Assembly: GCF_001434275.1 (NCBI RefSeq)
Contig: NZ_AZEZ01000073.1
Span: 1-64,000 of the forward strand
DNA: 64,000 nt
Direction: 5' to 3'
Origin: Companilactobacillus mindensis DSM 14500
GTDB taxonomy: Bacteria > Bacillota > Bacilli > Lactobacillales > Lactobacillaceae
The notes under the pieces: model-generated
What the model saw: only the letters and a program-made list of their open reading frames with translations
Database searches by the model: none
Told to the model about the DNA's origin: nothing
Translations under genes and position numbers: made by a program
Shown: positions 32,913 to 42,456 of the stretch, one piece after another
Layout of the letters: each line of letters opens with the position of its first letter
Numbering within the stretch: position 1 is the first letter of the stretch

Positions 32913-33143
32913 ATGGCAAAAGCAACTTTACAATTAGGCGCATTAACTTGCCCATCATGTATGACAAAGATTCAAAAGGCAGTCGAAAACCAAGCTGGCG
33001 TTTCAAATGTCAAAGTTCTCTTCAATGCAAGCAAGGTTAGAGCTGATTTTGACCCAAGCCAAACTTCCGCTGATGAGTTGGCAAGAGTTATTACTGATTT
33101 GGGATACGAAGTATTGAAGGTAAAAGTTAAGGAACTTGCTTAA
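32913..33143 (+). CDS. Small heavy-metal-associated (HMA) domain protein, CopZ-like
   Basis: This 76-aa single HMA domain has the metal-binding motif LTCPSCMTKI with cysteines 13 and 16. Such ferredoxin-like domains carry Cu(I) or other soft metals to P-type ATPases or regulators. I chose ATG 32913 because GGAGG lies 8 bp upstream; an in-frame TTG at 32877 has no site and sits close to the predicted transcript start. It is monocistronic, with no ATPase or copY beside it. The FNR-type promoter suggests a role linked to oxygen or redox state rather than plain copper resistance. The metal is unknown. Confidence 0.8.
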   Translation: MAKATLQLGALTCPSCMTKIQKAVENQAGVSNVKVLFNASKVRADFDPSQTSADELARVITDLGYEVLKVKVKELA

Positions 33144-33278
33144 TAATAAATAACTTCTGAGTTCACCACTCGATTGAAATGTATTGCGAGACGACGTCGA
33201 AATTAACAGTCGTAATTAACTTCTCTGACTAAAAATAAATAAAAAACTTAGACATGAATAATCCTTAGGTCGTGAAGT

Positions 33279-33332
33279 AAAAGACTCCATAATTGTTAGA
33301 TGTGAATTTAACAGTTGTGGAGTCTTTTGATT
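33279..33332 (+). terminator. Long hairpin terminator between HMA and surface protein genes
   Basis: A 20-bp stem (33279-33298 and 33309-33328), all paired with two G-U, around a 10-nt loop. The outer AAAAGACTCC/GGAGTCTTTT end fits a bidirectional terminator. The rest of 33144-33278 shows no gene. Confidence 0.7.
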
Positions 33333-33396
33333 TTATAATTTTCATATTGAAATAGTTATTAGTTGTATAATAATCGCATAAAAAGGGGGAGATTTT

Positions 33397-35514
33397 ATGC
33401 GGTTTAATCAACTAAAAGCAAATTCTAATTCAATCGTTAGAAAAAAACTTTATAAGAAAGGCAAAGTTTGGTTAGTTGCTTCGATGTTGAGTTTTGCAGG
33501 TGTATTGATGTTAAGTTCAGTACCTGTAAAAGCAACAGTGACCAACGATTCTACTCAACAGACTGACACCACCACCGTTAATGATGATCAATCTTCCAAT
33601 CAGAATGAGACTACTTCGATAACTAAAACTTTGGCAGTTTCATCTAATTTGGGCGACATAAATATCTCCGTTAGTGGGCAAAAAGGTACCACAGTTGAGG
33701 TGTCAGCTCCAACAAAAACTGGCTACACTATTACAAGCGACCCAACTATTACGGTCCAAATAAGTGCTGATGGTTCGCTCAGTACCAATGATTCGATTGT
33801 TTACGTCGCAAACACCGATTCAAATACTGAAAAGGAAACTGATTCAGTTGACAGTACGCAATCTCAATCAGAAGATTCAACTAATACTCAAGCAGAGGAT
33901 TCATATATTTATACTGGCGATAATGTTAAACAAAACGATGATGGATCTTATTCAGCATCGGTAACTTATCAAGGTCAGACATATGACGTTGATGGCAAAA
34001 TTGGCGACACGATTAGAAAAACTGACAGCTCAGGTAATGCGGTAACAATTAATATCAAAGCAACTAAGCAACAAAAATTTACTGATCCGGCAAATAGTAA
34101 TTTGATCAATATGAGTAATACCACTGCGGTATACGACCAATATGGTCGCCAAACATCACAGATTCTGAGTGGTAATAAATTCGTAGATGCTCAAATGACC
34201 GATTATGAAGGTAATATTTTTTATAATATCTCTGACAATGCTGACCAATGGATCAAACAGGGAACGGGTGTAGAATTTACAGGTGAAGGTACCTTGAGTT
34301 CTGAAGTAGTAACAATACCCATATTTATTATCAATGATCCCAAGTTGTATAATGGAAAATACGAATCGGTTACTGAAGAGTATAATGCGGATACCGGAGA
34401 AGTAACGGGATCGGTTGTAGTTCATTCAGATTACTATGACAAAGATCTTACATATTCCTATACCGGAAAACCCGGTGAGACTGTTAAAGCCACATTGGAT
34501 GGAAACGATAGTTCTATGATCACACCGAATGTTTACGTAGATATTCAAGCAAGCAATCCGGAAAGCTCCACAGGCAAAGTAGGTACTGCCTTAAATCCGG
34601 GTGACACGGTAACTTTGGCCGGTCCCGCTAGCCATGTCTATGATCTTTATAATGCGGATGGGACCAAAGTTGATCTGGGATTGGCTGGAGATTCAACTTG
34701 GGCAACGGATTCTTATATTTATATCGACGGAGTACCTTGTTATCGTGTTTCTGAGGATGAGTGGGTCAAACAAAGCGATGGCGTCACTTATAACGGCACT
34801 GTTAAACCCGTCGATAACACGGTTTACACGGCTACACCATATGTAGAGCCTTTAATAGTCGGTGATGTATCGATTGATTCTAATCTTGATAAAAAAGTAG
34901 TCAAAGAAATCAGTGGCTATGCAGGTAATGACGTGACGGTCAATGTCCCTGATGTTTCGGGCTATACTAAAGATAAAGACTCCATTACAGCGCACATCAA
35001 TGACGATGGCACAATAACAACTGATGAGTCAGTTACTTATACGAAGATTAATTCTGGCAATAATGGTGGCAGCGACTCCGGTATCCAACTTGATTTTATA
35101 AAAAAGAGTCAAAACGTCTCGACCTTTGTTGGTAAAGGCAATGTAACCTTGTATAAATTATCAGGCACGAAGTTCACGCCAGTAATAAATCGAGCTTTGG
35201 CAGAACAAACTGATTGGTATTCAGATCAATATGTCAATTTAGATGGAATGACTTACTTCAGAGTAGCTACCAATGAATGGGTCAAAATTTCTAATGTTTA
35301 TCGTTATAAAGATTTGAATACGATTGTTAATACCAAAAATCAAACGTCTAGGTTATTGAATGATGAAGGTGTATTAGTTATGAATCGGGCACTGGGACCA
35401 AGAACTAGCTGGTTAGTTGATAGGATCGGTTATTTAGGTGACGATGACAATCCAACTGGTTTTTATAGAGTGGCTACAAATGAATTTTTGAACACTTCCG
35501 ATACGCTTCAATAA
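33397..35514 (+). CDS. KxYKxGKxW signal-peptide surface protein with SLAP-like repeats
   Basis: This 705-aa secreted protein starts with a long signal peptide carrying the KxYKxGKxW motif (KLYKKGKVW, about residues 18-26) and a hydrophobic stretch ending near VPVKA (about 48). A Thr/Ser/Asp-rich linker follows. MucBP-like segments with GYTI..ITVQI patterns appear near 95-130 and 510-550. Four SLAP-like segments, each with a tyrosine-rich YxV.xxEWVK or similar end, lie near 245-300, 410-465, 580-630 and 645-700. No LPxTG is present, so wall attachment is probably non-covalent through SLAP. The motif is common in proteins of the accessory SecA2 path, but that is only inference. A TATAAT-like -10 lies at 33366-33371. 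Confidence 0.75.
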   Translation: MRFNQLKANSNSIVRKKLYKKGKVWLVASMLSFAGVLMLSSVPVKATVTNDSTQQTDTTTVNDDQSSNQNETTSITKTLAVSSNLGDINISVSGQKGTTVEVSAPTKTGYTITSDPTITVQISADGSLSTNDSIVYVANTDSNTEKETDSVDSTQSQSEDSTNTQAEDSYIYTGDNVKQNDDGSYSASVTYQGQTYDVDGKIGDTIRKTDSSGNAVTINIKATKQQKFTDPANSNLINMSNTTAVYDQYGRQTSQILSGNKFVDAQMTDYEGNIFYNISDNADQWIKQGTGVEFTGEGTLSSEVVTIPIFIINDPKLYNGKYESVTEEYNADTGEVTGSVVVHSDYYDKDLTYSYTGKPGETVKATLDGNDSSMITPNVYVDIQASNPESSTGKVGTALNPGDTVTLAGPASHVYDLYNADGTKVDLGLAGDSTWATDSYIYIDGVPCYRVSEDEWVKQSDGVTYNGTVKPVDNTVYTATPYVEPLIVGDVSIDSNLDKKVVKEISGYAGNDVTVNVPDVSGYTKDKDSITAHINDDGTITTDESVTYTKINSGNNGGSDSGIQLDFIKKSQNVSTFVGKGNVTLYKLSGTKFTPVINRALAEQTDWYSDQYVNLDGMTYFRVATNEWVKISNVYRYKDLNTIVNTKNQTSRLLNDEGVLVMNRALGPRTSWLVDRIGYLGDDDNPTGFYRVATNEFLNTSDTLQ

Positions 35515-35558
35515 GTATAAAATAACTATCTTTTTCATTAAACATGCAGCGTAAACAC

Positions 35559-35606
35559 AAAAGAACGTCTCTGATTCAGTATTTGAATCGGAGACGTTCT
35601 TTTATT
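35559..35606. terminator. Terminator after surface protein gene
   Basis: A 20-bp stem (35559-35578 and 35584-35603, one G-U) with a 5-nt loop and AAAA/TTTT ends. Its core ACGTCTCTGATTC is shared with the hairpin at 56141-56180. Confidence 0.9.
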
Positions 35607-35613
35607 AATGATT

Positions 35614-35890
35614 CGGTTTGTTGCACTCTCTAAACGAGTTGCACAAACCAACTTCCTGCGTTTTGCTACATCTCCCAAATCATTCGCGAAAGCGGCGAGC
35701 AATTCGTGAGATTAGGCAAATACTCAGAAGTTACCCGGTTTGTTCCACTCTCTAAATGAGTTCCACAAGCTAGATTCCTGTGCATTACTACGACTTAAAA
35801 ATCATCCACCAAAATTGGGTGGCTAATTTCCAAGTCTAGGCAATTGCTCAGAATCTGACCAAGCTTGTTGCACTCTCTTGCAAGCAAATT
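35614..35890. repeat. Diverged tandem repeats, about 122-125 bp, 2.3 copies
   Basis: Unit 1 is 35614-35735, unit 2 is 35736-35860, and a partial third runs 35861-35890. Conserved blocks are GGTTTGTTnCACTCTCTAAA, GAGTTnCACAA, TTCCTG, AATCAT, AGGCAA and CTCAGAA. Each unit has an imperfect palindrome at its start. Each also has a mid-unit hairpin whose stems differ but still pair (TCGC/GCGA in unit 1, CCACC/GGTGG in unit 2). The array fills the gap between two convergent genes and touches the stop codon of the CPBP gene. No coding potential is seen. Confidence 0.7.
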
Positions 35891-37085
35891 AGAAGCCAAA
35901 TGACTTGTTTCTTCTATTATAGACAGCAATCAGGATAGCAATGGCGACAGCAACGAAAATCAACGTTTCTAAAATCGTCAAAAGACTGTCGGCTAAAGTT
36001 ACTTTACCTGACATCAGGGTTCCTGAGACACTGAATACTAAGGTGTCAACGAGGATGTGAAAGATAACAGGTACATAAAACATTTCGGTGTAGAGATATA
36101 GTCCACACATCAGTAGGCCAAAGCCAAAAGCAAAGACGACTTGATTGAGTGTATTAGCAACGCTTTGACCGGCAGAGATATTCCCTAAGTGCAATAAACT
36201 AAAGCAGAGACTGCTGATACCGGCAGCGTAGAAGATTTTGAATCTAGTATTGCGAAAGGCCAGCAACAAGATTGTTAGGAAAGCATATCTAAAGAGTAAT
36301 TCTTCAGCAATACCGGCTTCTAGACCAGAGAGAATATACTCAGGCTTAAAAGTGAGGTTGGAGAAGTTAAAACTGAAAAATGACGTGAAGAGATTATTGC
36401 CGCCACCGAAAGCATTCCAGAGTACGAACCAAATACTTACTATTAATAGTAGAATTAGGACTTTGATATTAGCAGCTTTAGCCAAGCGCATCTTAGGCCA
36501 GCTGTATCCCCAATGACGCATCAAAAGAAGCGTCAAAACTAAAAATCCTAATGCACCAAGAAAAGCGGAGTTGATCAAGGTAGCCATGAAAGGGTTGAAG
36601 TAGAGAATAGTTCCGTAAGTCACCATACTCAAGCCACCCATTGCCACATATTCAAAAACGAATATTAAGATGACTAGTTGCCAGAACTTGTTTTGAATAT
36701 TACCAAAGAAAACAATTGCGTAAGGAATATACATTAACAACATAGTCACTAACAACAAAGCAATCGAACTAGGCAGGTTCCAACCGTAAAGTCTAGTCGT
36801 GGCATTAATTAGATAATGATACGATTCCGGGATGATAAAGACCTGGAAAAATAATTGAAAGAGGTAATTGATACGATCAAGTATTTTTTGAGGATGTTGT
36901 TTGAGATACAAAGCTAACAGATTCAAAATAATTGGACCAAAGAGATATAGGTTCTCGGTCAAGGCACTGTAAGCAAAAATCGCTAGTGCGTTAAAAATTA
37001 CTTGAGCTTTGAACAAATAAAAATAAACTTTGTCTTTATTATTTGTTTCAAACCTGTTATTATAACTAAATTCGAGATTATTCAA
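35889..37085 (-). CDS. CPBP family intramembrane glutamic endopeptidase (Abi/CAAX type)
   Basis: This 398-aa membrane protein has about ten helices. The C-terminal half carries the three CPBP motifs: EEllfR (E261, E262, R266), SLLHLG with H299, and HILVD (H343, D347). The first 200 residues are extra helices not needed for the fold. Relatives in lactobacilli act in bacteriocin immunity or in processing of membrane peptides; no bacteriocin gene is visible here. TTG start with GGAGGTG 10 bp upstream. It is convergent with the SLAP protein and divergent from the S10 operon. Confidence 0.85.
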   Translation of the reverse strand: MNNLEFSYNNRFETNNKDKVYFYLFKAQVIFNALAIFAYSALTENLYLFGPIILNLLALYLKQHPQKILDRINYLFQLFFQVFIIPESYHYLINATTRLYGWNLPSSIALLLVTMLLMYIPYAIVFFGNIQNKFWQLVILIFVFEYVAMGGLSMVTYGTILYFNPFMATLINSAFLGALGFLVLTLLLMRHWGYSWPKMRLAKAANIKVLILLLIVSIWFVLWNAFGGGNNLFTSFFSFNFSNLTFKPEYILSGLEAGIAEELLFRYAFLTILLLAFRNTRFKIFYAAGISSLCFSLLHLGNISAGQSVANTLNQVVFAFGFGLLMCGLYLYTEMFYVPVIFHILVDTLVFSVSGTLMSGKVTLADSLLTILETLIFVAVAIAILIAVYNRRNKSFGF

Positions 37086-37175
37086 TCATTACACACCTCC
37101 ACTTTTTCTTAGAGTATAATGTAAAAATGCTTTTTAAGAAAGCGTCTTTCATTTAAAAAAATACTTGATTTATCC

Positions 37176-37207
37176 TTGAAAAAGGGGAGCTCATCGTGTA
37201 GTATTAT
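37176..37207 (+). promoter_or_regulatory. S10 operon promoter
   Basis: TTGAAA (37176-37181) with TAGTAT (37199-37204) at 17 bp, or TATTAT (37202-37207) at 20 bp. A leader of about 160 nt follows. Confidence 0.7.
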
Positions 37208-37214
37208 AAGAGTG

Positions 37215-37370
37215 CTTATTTCATATAGAAGTATGTACCGAAGAGGTATTGAAAAAAATATCGACGGTTTAGAAGTGAGAGGTTGCGACACACCCGGCCG
37301 CTTTGCCACGGCAGGGCTGGCGGATATTTTCACGGAGCCGGTCATCTTGAAAGAGACAAAAAGGAGGTAA
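37215..37370 (+). promoter_or_regulatory. Structured 5' leader of the S10 operon
   Basis: The leader holds a GC-rich block at 37284-37345 that stands out from its AT-rich surroundings. Several arms can pair, for example CCGGC (37294-37298) with GCCGG (37337-37341) around a TGCC/GGCA hairpin. S10 operons in several bacteria are repressed by their own L4 protein through such leaders; that this one works the same way is inferred. Short open frames across it are not genes. Confidence 0.5.
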
Positions 37371-37374
37371 CCCC

Positions 37375-37683
37375 ATGGCAAGTCAAAAAATTCGCATTCG
37401 TTTGAAGGCTTATGAACATCGTATTCTAGATCAATCAGCTGACAAAATTGTGGAAACTGCAAAGAGAACTGGAGCACAAATTTCAGGTCCAATTCCTTTA
37501 CCAACAGAGCGTTCACTATATACAGTGTTAGCTTCACCACACAAGCACAAGGATTCTAGAGAACAATTCGAAATGCGTACACATAAGAGACTTATCGACG
37601 TTGTTAACCCAACAAAGAAGACGGTTGATTCACTAATGAAGTTGGATCTACCATCTGGTGTTGACATTGAAATCAAATTATAA
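37375..37683 (+). CDS. rpsJ: 30S ribosomal protein S10
   Basis: S10 is a 30S head protein that also binds NusB in antitermination. The 102 aa run from [15 protein letters not shown] to VDIEIKL, normal for the family. ATG start with AGGAGGT. First gene of the S10-spc-alpha cluster that continues to rplQ. Confidence 0.98.
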   Translation: MASQKIRIRLKAYEHRILDQSADKIVETAKRTGAQISGPIPLPTERSLYTVLASPHKHKDSREQFEMRTHKRLIDVVNPTKKTVDSLMKLDLPSGVDIEIKL

Positions 37684-37714
37684 TAATTAAAAATAAATTA
37701 TTGGAGGTGCAAAC

Positions 37715-38350
37715 ATGGCCAGAAAAGGTATTCTTGGTAAAAAAGTCGGAATGACTCAAATTTTCACTGACAACGGTGAACTTGTTCCCGTAACAGTTGT
37801 TGAAGCAACACCAAACGTTGTTATGCAACTTAAAACTGTTGAAAATGATGGTTATGAGGCCGTTCAACTAGGTTTTGAAGACAGACGCGAAGTTCTATCA
37901 AACAAACCAGCCAAAGGTCATGCAGAAAAGGCAAATACAACTCCTAAACATTACATTCGCGAATTCCGCGATGTTGAAATGGGAGACTACGAATTAGGTG
38001 CCAACGTTACAGTTGATACATTTAATTCTGGTGATATTGTCGACGTTACAGGTATTACAAAGGGACACGGAATGCAAGGTAACATCAAGCGTTTTGGTCA
38101 AGCTCGTGGTCCAGAAACTCACGGTTCTAGATATCACCGTGTTGCTGGTTCAATGGGTGCCATCATTAACCGTGTATTCAAGGGTAAGATGCTTCCTGGT
38201 GTTATGGGTAACAACCGTGTTACTACACAAAACCTTGAAATCATCAAAGTTGATACCGAACACAATGCAATCATGATCAAGGGTAATGTACCCGGTGCAA
38301 ACAAATCATTAGTTAAAATCCAAACAGCTATTAAAGCTAATCAAAAATAG
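37715..38350 (+). CDS. rplC: 50S ribosomal protein L3
   Basis: L3 binds near the peptidyl-transferase centre and starts 50S assembly. The 211 aa are full length. The family motif [13 protein letters not shown] and the long loop with [13 protein letters not shown], which reaches the active site, are present. ATG start with TGGAGGTG. Confidence 0.98.
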   Translation: MARKGILGKKVGMTQIFTDNGELVPVTVVEATPNVVMQLKTVENDGYEAVQLGFEDRREVLSNKPAKGHAEKANTTPKHYIREFRDVEMGDYELGANVTVDTFNSGDIVDVTGITKGHGMQGNIKRFGQARGPETHGSRYHRVAGSMGAIINRVFKGKMLPGVMGNNRVTTQNLEIIKVDTEHNAIMIKGNVPGANKSLVKIQTAIKANQK

Positions 38351-38367
38351 GAAGGAGGAACTGAGTT

Positions 38368-38991
38368 ATGACAAAAATCACAGCTTACAAAGATAACGGT
38401 GCTGAGAACGGTGCTGTTGAAGTAAAAGACGCAATCTTTGGTATCGAACCAAACAACAACGTCGTTACTGATGCGGTTATTATGCAACGTGCATCAATGA
38501 GACAAGGTACTCATGATGTTAAGAACCGTTCCGAAGTACGTGGTGGTGGTAGAAAACCATGGCGTCAAAAAGGTACTGGACGTGCTCGTCAAGGTTCAAT
38601 TAGATCACCTCAATGGGTAGGTGGTGGTGTCGTATTCGGCCCTACACCAAGATCTTATTCATATCACCTTCCTAAGAAGGTTAGCCGTTTGGCATTGAAG
38701 TCTGTACTTTCACAAAAGGCTGCTGACAGTAACTTAATCGTTATTGACTCAATTTCATACGACAAGCCAAGTACAAAGGCTTTTGCACAATTACTAAATA
38801 CTGTAGGTGCTGATAACAAAGCTCTTGTAGTTGTTGAAGATGGTAACGACAACGTTGCTTTATCTGCAAGAAATATTGCTGGAGTTAAGGTTGTTGCACC
38901 AGAAGGTGTTAACGTTCTTGACGTTATTAACGCTAACAAGTTAGTTGTTACACAAGCAGCACTTTCTAAAATTGAGGAGGTGCTTGGATAA
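38368..38991 (+). CDS. rplD: 50S ribosomal protein L4
   Basis: L4 lines the peptide exit tunnel and is the autoregulator of S10 operons in many bacteria. The 207 aa include the tunnel loop with [21 protein letters not shown] start with GAAGGAGG. Its last base is shared with the first base of rplW. Confidence 0.98.
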   Translation: MTKITAYKDNGAENGAVEVKDAIFGIEPNNNVVTDAVIMQRASMRQGTHDVKNRSEVRGGGRKPWRQKGTGRARQGSIRSPQWVGGGVVFGPTPRSYSYHLPKKVSRLALKSVLSQKAADSNLIVIDSISYDKPSTKAFAQLLNTVGADNKALVVVEDGNDNVALSARNIAGVKVVAPEGVNVLDVINANKLVVTQAALSKIEEVLG

Positions 38992-39278
38992 TGAACGCAA
39001 GAGACGTAATTATTCGCCCTGTTGTTACTGAAAGCTCAATGGATGCTATGAGCGACAAGAAATATACTTTCGATGTTGCTTTAGATGCTAACAAGGTTCT
39101 TGTTAGACAAGCTGTTGAAGAAGTTTTCGGTGTTAAAGTTAAACAAGTAAACATCATGAATGTTTCTGGTAAGAAGAAGCGCCAAGGTCGTTATGTTGGT
39201 TTTACAGCAAAACGTCGTAAGGCTATCGTTACTCTTACAGCAGATTCAGATGAAATTAAGATTTTTGACGAAGAATAA
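38991..39278 (+). CDS. rplW: 50S ribosomal protein L23
   Basis: L23 lies at the tunnel exit and docks trigger factor and SRP. The 95 aa begin [14 protein letters not shown], as expected. The start overlaps the rplD stop by one base, with GAGGAGGTG inside the rplD end as ribosome site. Confidence 0.98.
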   Translation: MNARDVIIRPVVTESSMDAMSDKKYTFDVALDANKVLVRQAVEEVFGVKVKQVNIMNVSGKKKRQGRYVGFTAKRRKAIVTLTADSDEIKIFDEE

Positions 39279-39294
39279 ATAAGGAGGTCCAATA

Positions 39295-40128
39295 ATGGCG
39301 ATTATCAAGTATAAACCAACCACAAACGGTCGTCGTAATATGACAGGTTCTGACTTTTCAGAAATTACTAAGACAACTCCTGAAAAGACACTTCTAGAAT
39401 CACAAAGCCATACTGCTGGTCGTAACTCATACGGTCATATTACAGTTCGTCACCGTGGTGGTGGACACAAACAAAAATACCGTGTTATTGATTTCAAACG
39501 TATCAAAGACGGTGTTAAAGCTACAGTTAAGGCAATCGAATACGATCCTAACCGTACTGCTAATATTGCACTTATTCACTATTCAGATGGTGTTAAATCA
39601 TACATCTTAGCTCCTAAAGGTCTTGAAGTAGGACAAGTTATCGAATCTGGTAAAGATGCAGATATCAAACCAGGTAACGCACTTGCACTTGCTGATATTC
39701 CCGTTGGTACAACAATTCACAACGTTGAATTGAAACCTGGCAAGGGTGGTCAACTAGGCCGTTCAGCTGGTACATCAATCCAATTGCTTGGTAGAGATGG
39801 TAAGTACTCAATCTTACGTCTACCTTCAGGTGAAGTTCGTTTAATCCTTTCAACTTGCCGTGCTTCAATCGGTGCTATTGGTAACGAACAACATGAACTT
39901 ATTAAGATTGGTAAAGCTGGTCGTAAGCGCTGGTTAGGTATGAGACCTACAGTTCGTGGATCAGTAATGAACCCTAACGATCACCCACACGGTGGTGGTG
40001 AAGGTAAAGCTCCTATCGGTCATCCATCTCCTATGTCACCATGGGGTAAGAAGACTCTTGGTAAGAAAACTCGTTCAACTCATGCCAAATCTGAAAAGCT
40101 TATCGTTCGTCACAGAAAAGGTAAGTAG
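39295..40128 (+). CDS. rplB: 50S ribosomal protein L2
   Basis: L2 is needed for subunit joining and peptidyl transfer. The 277 aa contain the [12 protein letters not shown] start region and the conserved C-terminal [17 protein letters not shown] with the key histidine. ATG start with AAGGAGG. Confidence 0.98.
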   Translation: MAIIKYKPTTNGRRNMTGSDFSEITKTTPEKTLLESQSHTAGRNSYGHITVRHRGGGHKQKYRVIDFKRIKDGVKATVKAIEYDPNRTANIALIHYSDGVKSYILAPKGLEVGQVIESGKDADIKPGNALALADIPVGTTIHNVELKPGKGGQLGRSAGTSIQLLGRDGKYSILRLPSGEVRLILSTCRASIGAIGNEQHELIKIGKAGRKRWLGMRPTVRGSVMNPNDHPHGGGEGKAPIGHPSPMSPWGKKTLGKKTRSTHAKSEKLIVRHRKGK

Positions 40129-40162
40129 ACTATTCATTAGAATAATATAAGGAGGACATAAG

Positions 40163-40444
40163 ATGAGTCGTAGTTTAAAAAAGGGACCATTCGCTGACGC
40201 ACATCTTCTAAAGAAGATCGATGCACAAGCTGATTCTGAAAAGAAATCAGTTATCAAGACATGGTCAAGACGTTCAACAATTTTTCCTAGTTTCGTAGGA
40301 TACACAATCGCAGTTCATGATGGTCGTAAGCATGTTCCAGTTTATATCCAAGAAGATATGGTTGGACACAAGTTAGGTGAATTCGTACCTACACGTACTT
40401 TCCATGGTCATGCAACTGATGACAAGAAGACAGTTAAGAAATAA
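40163..40444 (+). CDS. rpsS: 30S ribosomal protein S19
   Basis: S19 is a 30S head protein that contacts the A-site tRNA. The 93 aa begin [15 protein letters not shown] and carry the [16 protein letters not shown] motif. ATG start with AAGGAGG. Confidence 0.98.
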   Translation: MSRSLKKGPFADAHLLKKIDAQADSEKKSVIKTWSRRSTIFPSFVGYTIAVHDGRKHVPVYIQEDMVGHKLGEFVPTRTFHGHATDDKKTVKK

Positions 40445-40458
40445 GAAGGGAGACTTAA

Positions 40459-40815
40459 ATGATGGCAGAACAAGAAATTACATCTGCAACAGCTAGAGTT
40501 ACAAACGTGCGTATCGCACCTCGTAAAGCTCGTCTTGTTATTGACTTGATCAGAGGCAAACAAGCTGCTGAGGCACTTGCACTTTTGCAATTCACACCTA
40601 GAGCAGGCTCTCCAATTATTGCTAAAGCTCTTAAGTCAGCAATTGCAAACGCAGAACACAACTTTGATTTAGATGCACAAAACCTATATGTCAGTGAAGC
40701 TTTCGTTGACGAAGGACCAACTCTTAAACGTTTCCGTCCTAGAGCTAAAGGTTCAGCATCACCAATTAACAAGAGAACAAGTCACATTACTGTTGTAGTA
40801 AGTGAAAAAGAATAG
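40459..40815 (+). CDS. rplV: 50S ribosomal protein L22
   Basis: L22 has a long hairpin in the exit tunnel where macrolide-resistance changes arise. The 118 aa contain [17 protein letters not shown] and end with the loop [20 protein letters not shown]. Two ATGs stand in tandem (40459 and 40462); either is possible with GGGAG upstream. Confidence 0.97.
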   Translation: MMAEQEITSATARVTNVRIAPRKARLVIDLIRGKQAAEALALLQFTPRAGSPIIAKALKSAIANAEHNFDLDAQNLYVSEAFVDEGPTLKRFRPRAKGSASPINKRTSHITVVVSEKE

Positions 40816-40832
40816 TATAGGAGGTAACTTTA

Positions 40833-41510
40833 GTGGGTCAAAAGATTAATCCAGTCGGATTCCGTGTCGGTGTTATCCGTGACTGGGATGCCAAATGGTA
40901 TGCAAACAACAAAGACTTTTCAACATTTTTACATGAAGACCTTAAGATTCGTAAGTATATTGAAGACAAACTTTCAAATGCTTCTGTCTCAAGAATCGAA
41001 ATCGAACGTACTGCTAAGAACGTTACTGTTTCAATTCATACTGCTAAACCAGGTATGGTTATCGGTAAAGGTGGTTCTGAAGTTGAAAAATTACGTAATG
41101 AATTAAACAACTTAACTAACAGAAACATTCACATCAACATCATCGAAATCAAGAAACCTGATCTAGATGCAAAATTGGTTGGTGAAAGTATCGCCCGTCA
41201 ACTTGAAGCTCGTATTGCTTTCAGACGTGCACAACGTCAAGCAGTTCAACGTTCAAGACGTGCAGGTGCTAAGGGTATCAAGGTACAAATTTCTGGTCGT
41301 TTGAACGGTGCTGATATGGCTCGTCGTGAATGGCATACAGAAGGAACTGTTCCTTTGCACACATTGCGTGCTGATATCGATTATGCTTGGGTTGAAGCAA
41401 AGACAACTTATGGTAATTTAGGTGTTAAAACTTGGATCTACCGTGGTGAAGTTCTTCCTGCTAAACCACAACATACTCAAGAAACAAAAAACGAAGGGAA
41501 AGGAGAATAA
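40833..41510 (+). CDS. rpsC: 30S ribosomal protein S3
   Basis: S3 forms the mRNA entry channel with helicase activity. The 225 aa include the KH domain with [13 protein letters not shown] and the C-terminal [18 protein letters not shown] region. GTG start with AGGAGGT 5-11 bp upstream. Confidence 0.98.
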   Translation: MGQKINPVGFRVGVIRDWDAKWYANNKDFSTFLHEDLKIRKYIEDKLSNASVSRIEIERTAKNVTVSIHTAKPGMVIGKGGSEVEKLRNELNNLTNRNIHINIIEIKKPDLDAKLVGESIARQLEARIAFRRAQRQAVQRSRRAGAKGIKVQISGRLNGADMARREWHTEGTVPLHTLRADIDYAWVEAKTTYGNLGVKTWIYRGEVLPAKPQHTQETKNEGKGE

Positions 41511-41513
41511 TCT

Positions 41514-41945
41514 ATGCTAGTACCAAAACGTGTAAAACACCGTCGTGAATTCCGTGGGAAGATGCGCGGAGAAGCTAAAGGTGGAAAAGAAGTAACATTT
41601 GGCGAATATGGTTTGAAAGCACTTGATTCAAGCTGGATCACAAATAGACAAATTGAAGCATCTCGTGTTGCTATGACTCGTTACATGAAGCGTGGTGGTA
41701 AGGTTTGGATTAAAATCTTCCCTCATAAATCATACACTGCTAAGGGTGTAGGTGTTCGTATGGGTAATGGTAAAGGTGCTCCTGCTGGATGGGTAGCTCC
41801 AGTTAAACGTGAAAAGGTTTTGTTTGAAATCGGTGGCGTTTCTGAAGAAGTTGCTCGTGAAGCATTGAGACTTGCATCACACAAACTACCTGTTAGAACT
41901 AAGTTTGTAAAACGTGAGGAAGTAGGTGGCGCTGATGAAGGCTAG
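41514..41945 (+). CDS. rplP: 50S ribosomal protein L16
   Basis: L16 shapes the A-site of the 50S subunit. The 143 aa start [15 protein letters not shown] and include the MGxGKGAPxGWVAPVK motif. ATG start with AAAGGAGA. Its end overlaps rpmC by 11 bp. Confidence 0.98.
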   Translation: MLVPKRVKHRREFRGKMRGEAKGGKEVTFGEYGLKALDSSWITNRQIEASRVAMTRYMKRGGKVWIKIFPHKSYTAKGVGVRMGNGKGAPAGWVAPVKREKVLFEIGGVSEEVAREALRLASHKLPVRTKFVKREEVGGADEG

Positions 41946-42129
41946 TGAAATCAAAGAGCTAACTGCTGCTCAATTGCAAGACAAAGTCAAAGCATATAAA
42001 GAAGAATTGTTCAACTTGCGTTTCCAACAAGCCACAGGCCAATTGGAAAACACAGCCCGTTTAAAGGCTGTTAGAAAGAACATTGCAAGATTAAGAACAG
42101 CTCAAAACCAAAAGAATAACGAAAAATAA
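41935..42129 (+). CDS. rpmC: 50S ribosomal protein L29
   Basis: L29 sits by L23 at the tunnel exit. From ATG 41935 it is 64 aa and starts [14 protein letters not shown], as the family does. An in-frame GTG at 41926 would add three unusual residues and overlap the AGGTGG ribosome site, so it was not chosen. Confidence 0.95.
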   Translation: MKASEIKELTAAQLQDKVKAYKEELFNLRFQQATGQLENTARLKAVRKNIARLRTAQNQKNNEK

Positions 42130-42151
42130 TAGACAGGAAGGGGACATCAAG

Positions 42152-42427
42152 TTGAGCGAAACACAAGAAACTCGTAACCGTCGTAAAGTATATCAAGGCC
42201 GCGTTCTTTCAGATAAGATGGATAAGACGATCGTCGTTGTTGTTGAAACAACAAAACAACATCCAGTTTATGGAAAACGTGTAAGATATTCTAAGAAATA
42301 TTACGTTCAAGACGAAAACAACGAAGCAAAAGTTGGCGATATTGTACGTATCATGGAAACTCGACCTTTGTCAAAGACAAAGCGCTTCCGTTTATTAGAA
42401 ATCGTCGAAAAAGCAGTCACAATCTAG
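42152..42427 (+). CDS. rpsQ: 30S ribosomal protein S17
   Basis: S17 is an OB-fold protein of the 30S body. The 91 aa carry [19 protein letters not shown] and the [14 protein letters not shown] segment. TTG start chosen from AAGGGGAC 8 bp upstream. Confidence 0.97.
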   Translation: MSETQETRNRRKVYQGRVLSDKMDKTIVVVVETTKQHPVYGKRVRYSKKYYVQDENNEAKVGDIVRIMETRPLSKTKRFRLLEIVEKAVTI

Positions 42428-42456
42428 ACTATAACTGATGAGAGGAGGGCCAAAAC

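Noticed and set aside
37176-37370. 64-codon frame in the S10 leader
   Set aside because: It starts at the -35 of the promoter and its sequence is explained by the structured leader.
37109-37540. Minus-strand open frame of 143 codons across the S10 leader and rpsJ
   Set aside because: It is antisense to rpsJ and its leader and has no ribosome site.
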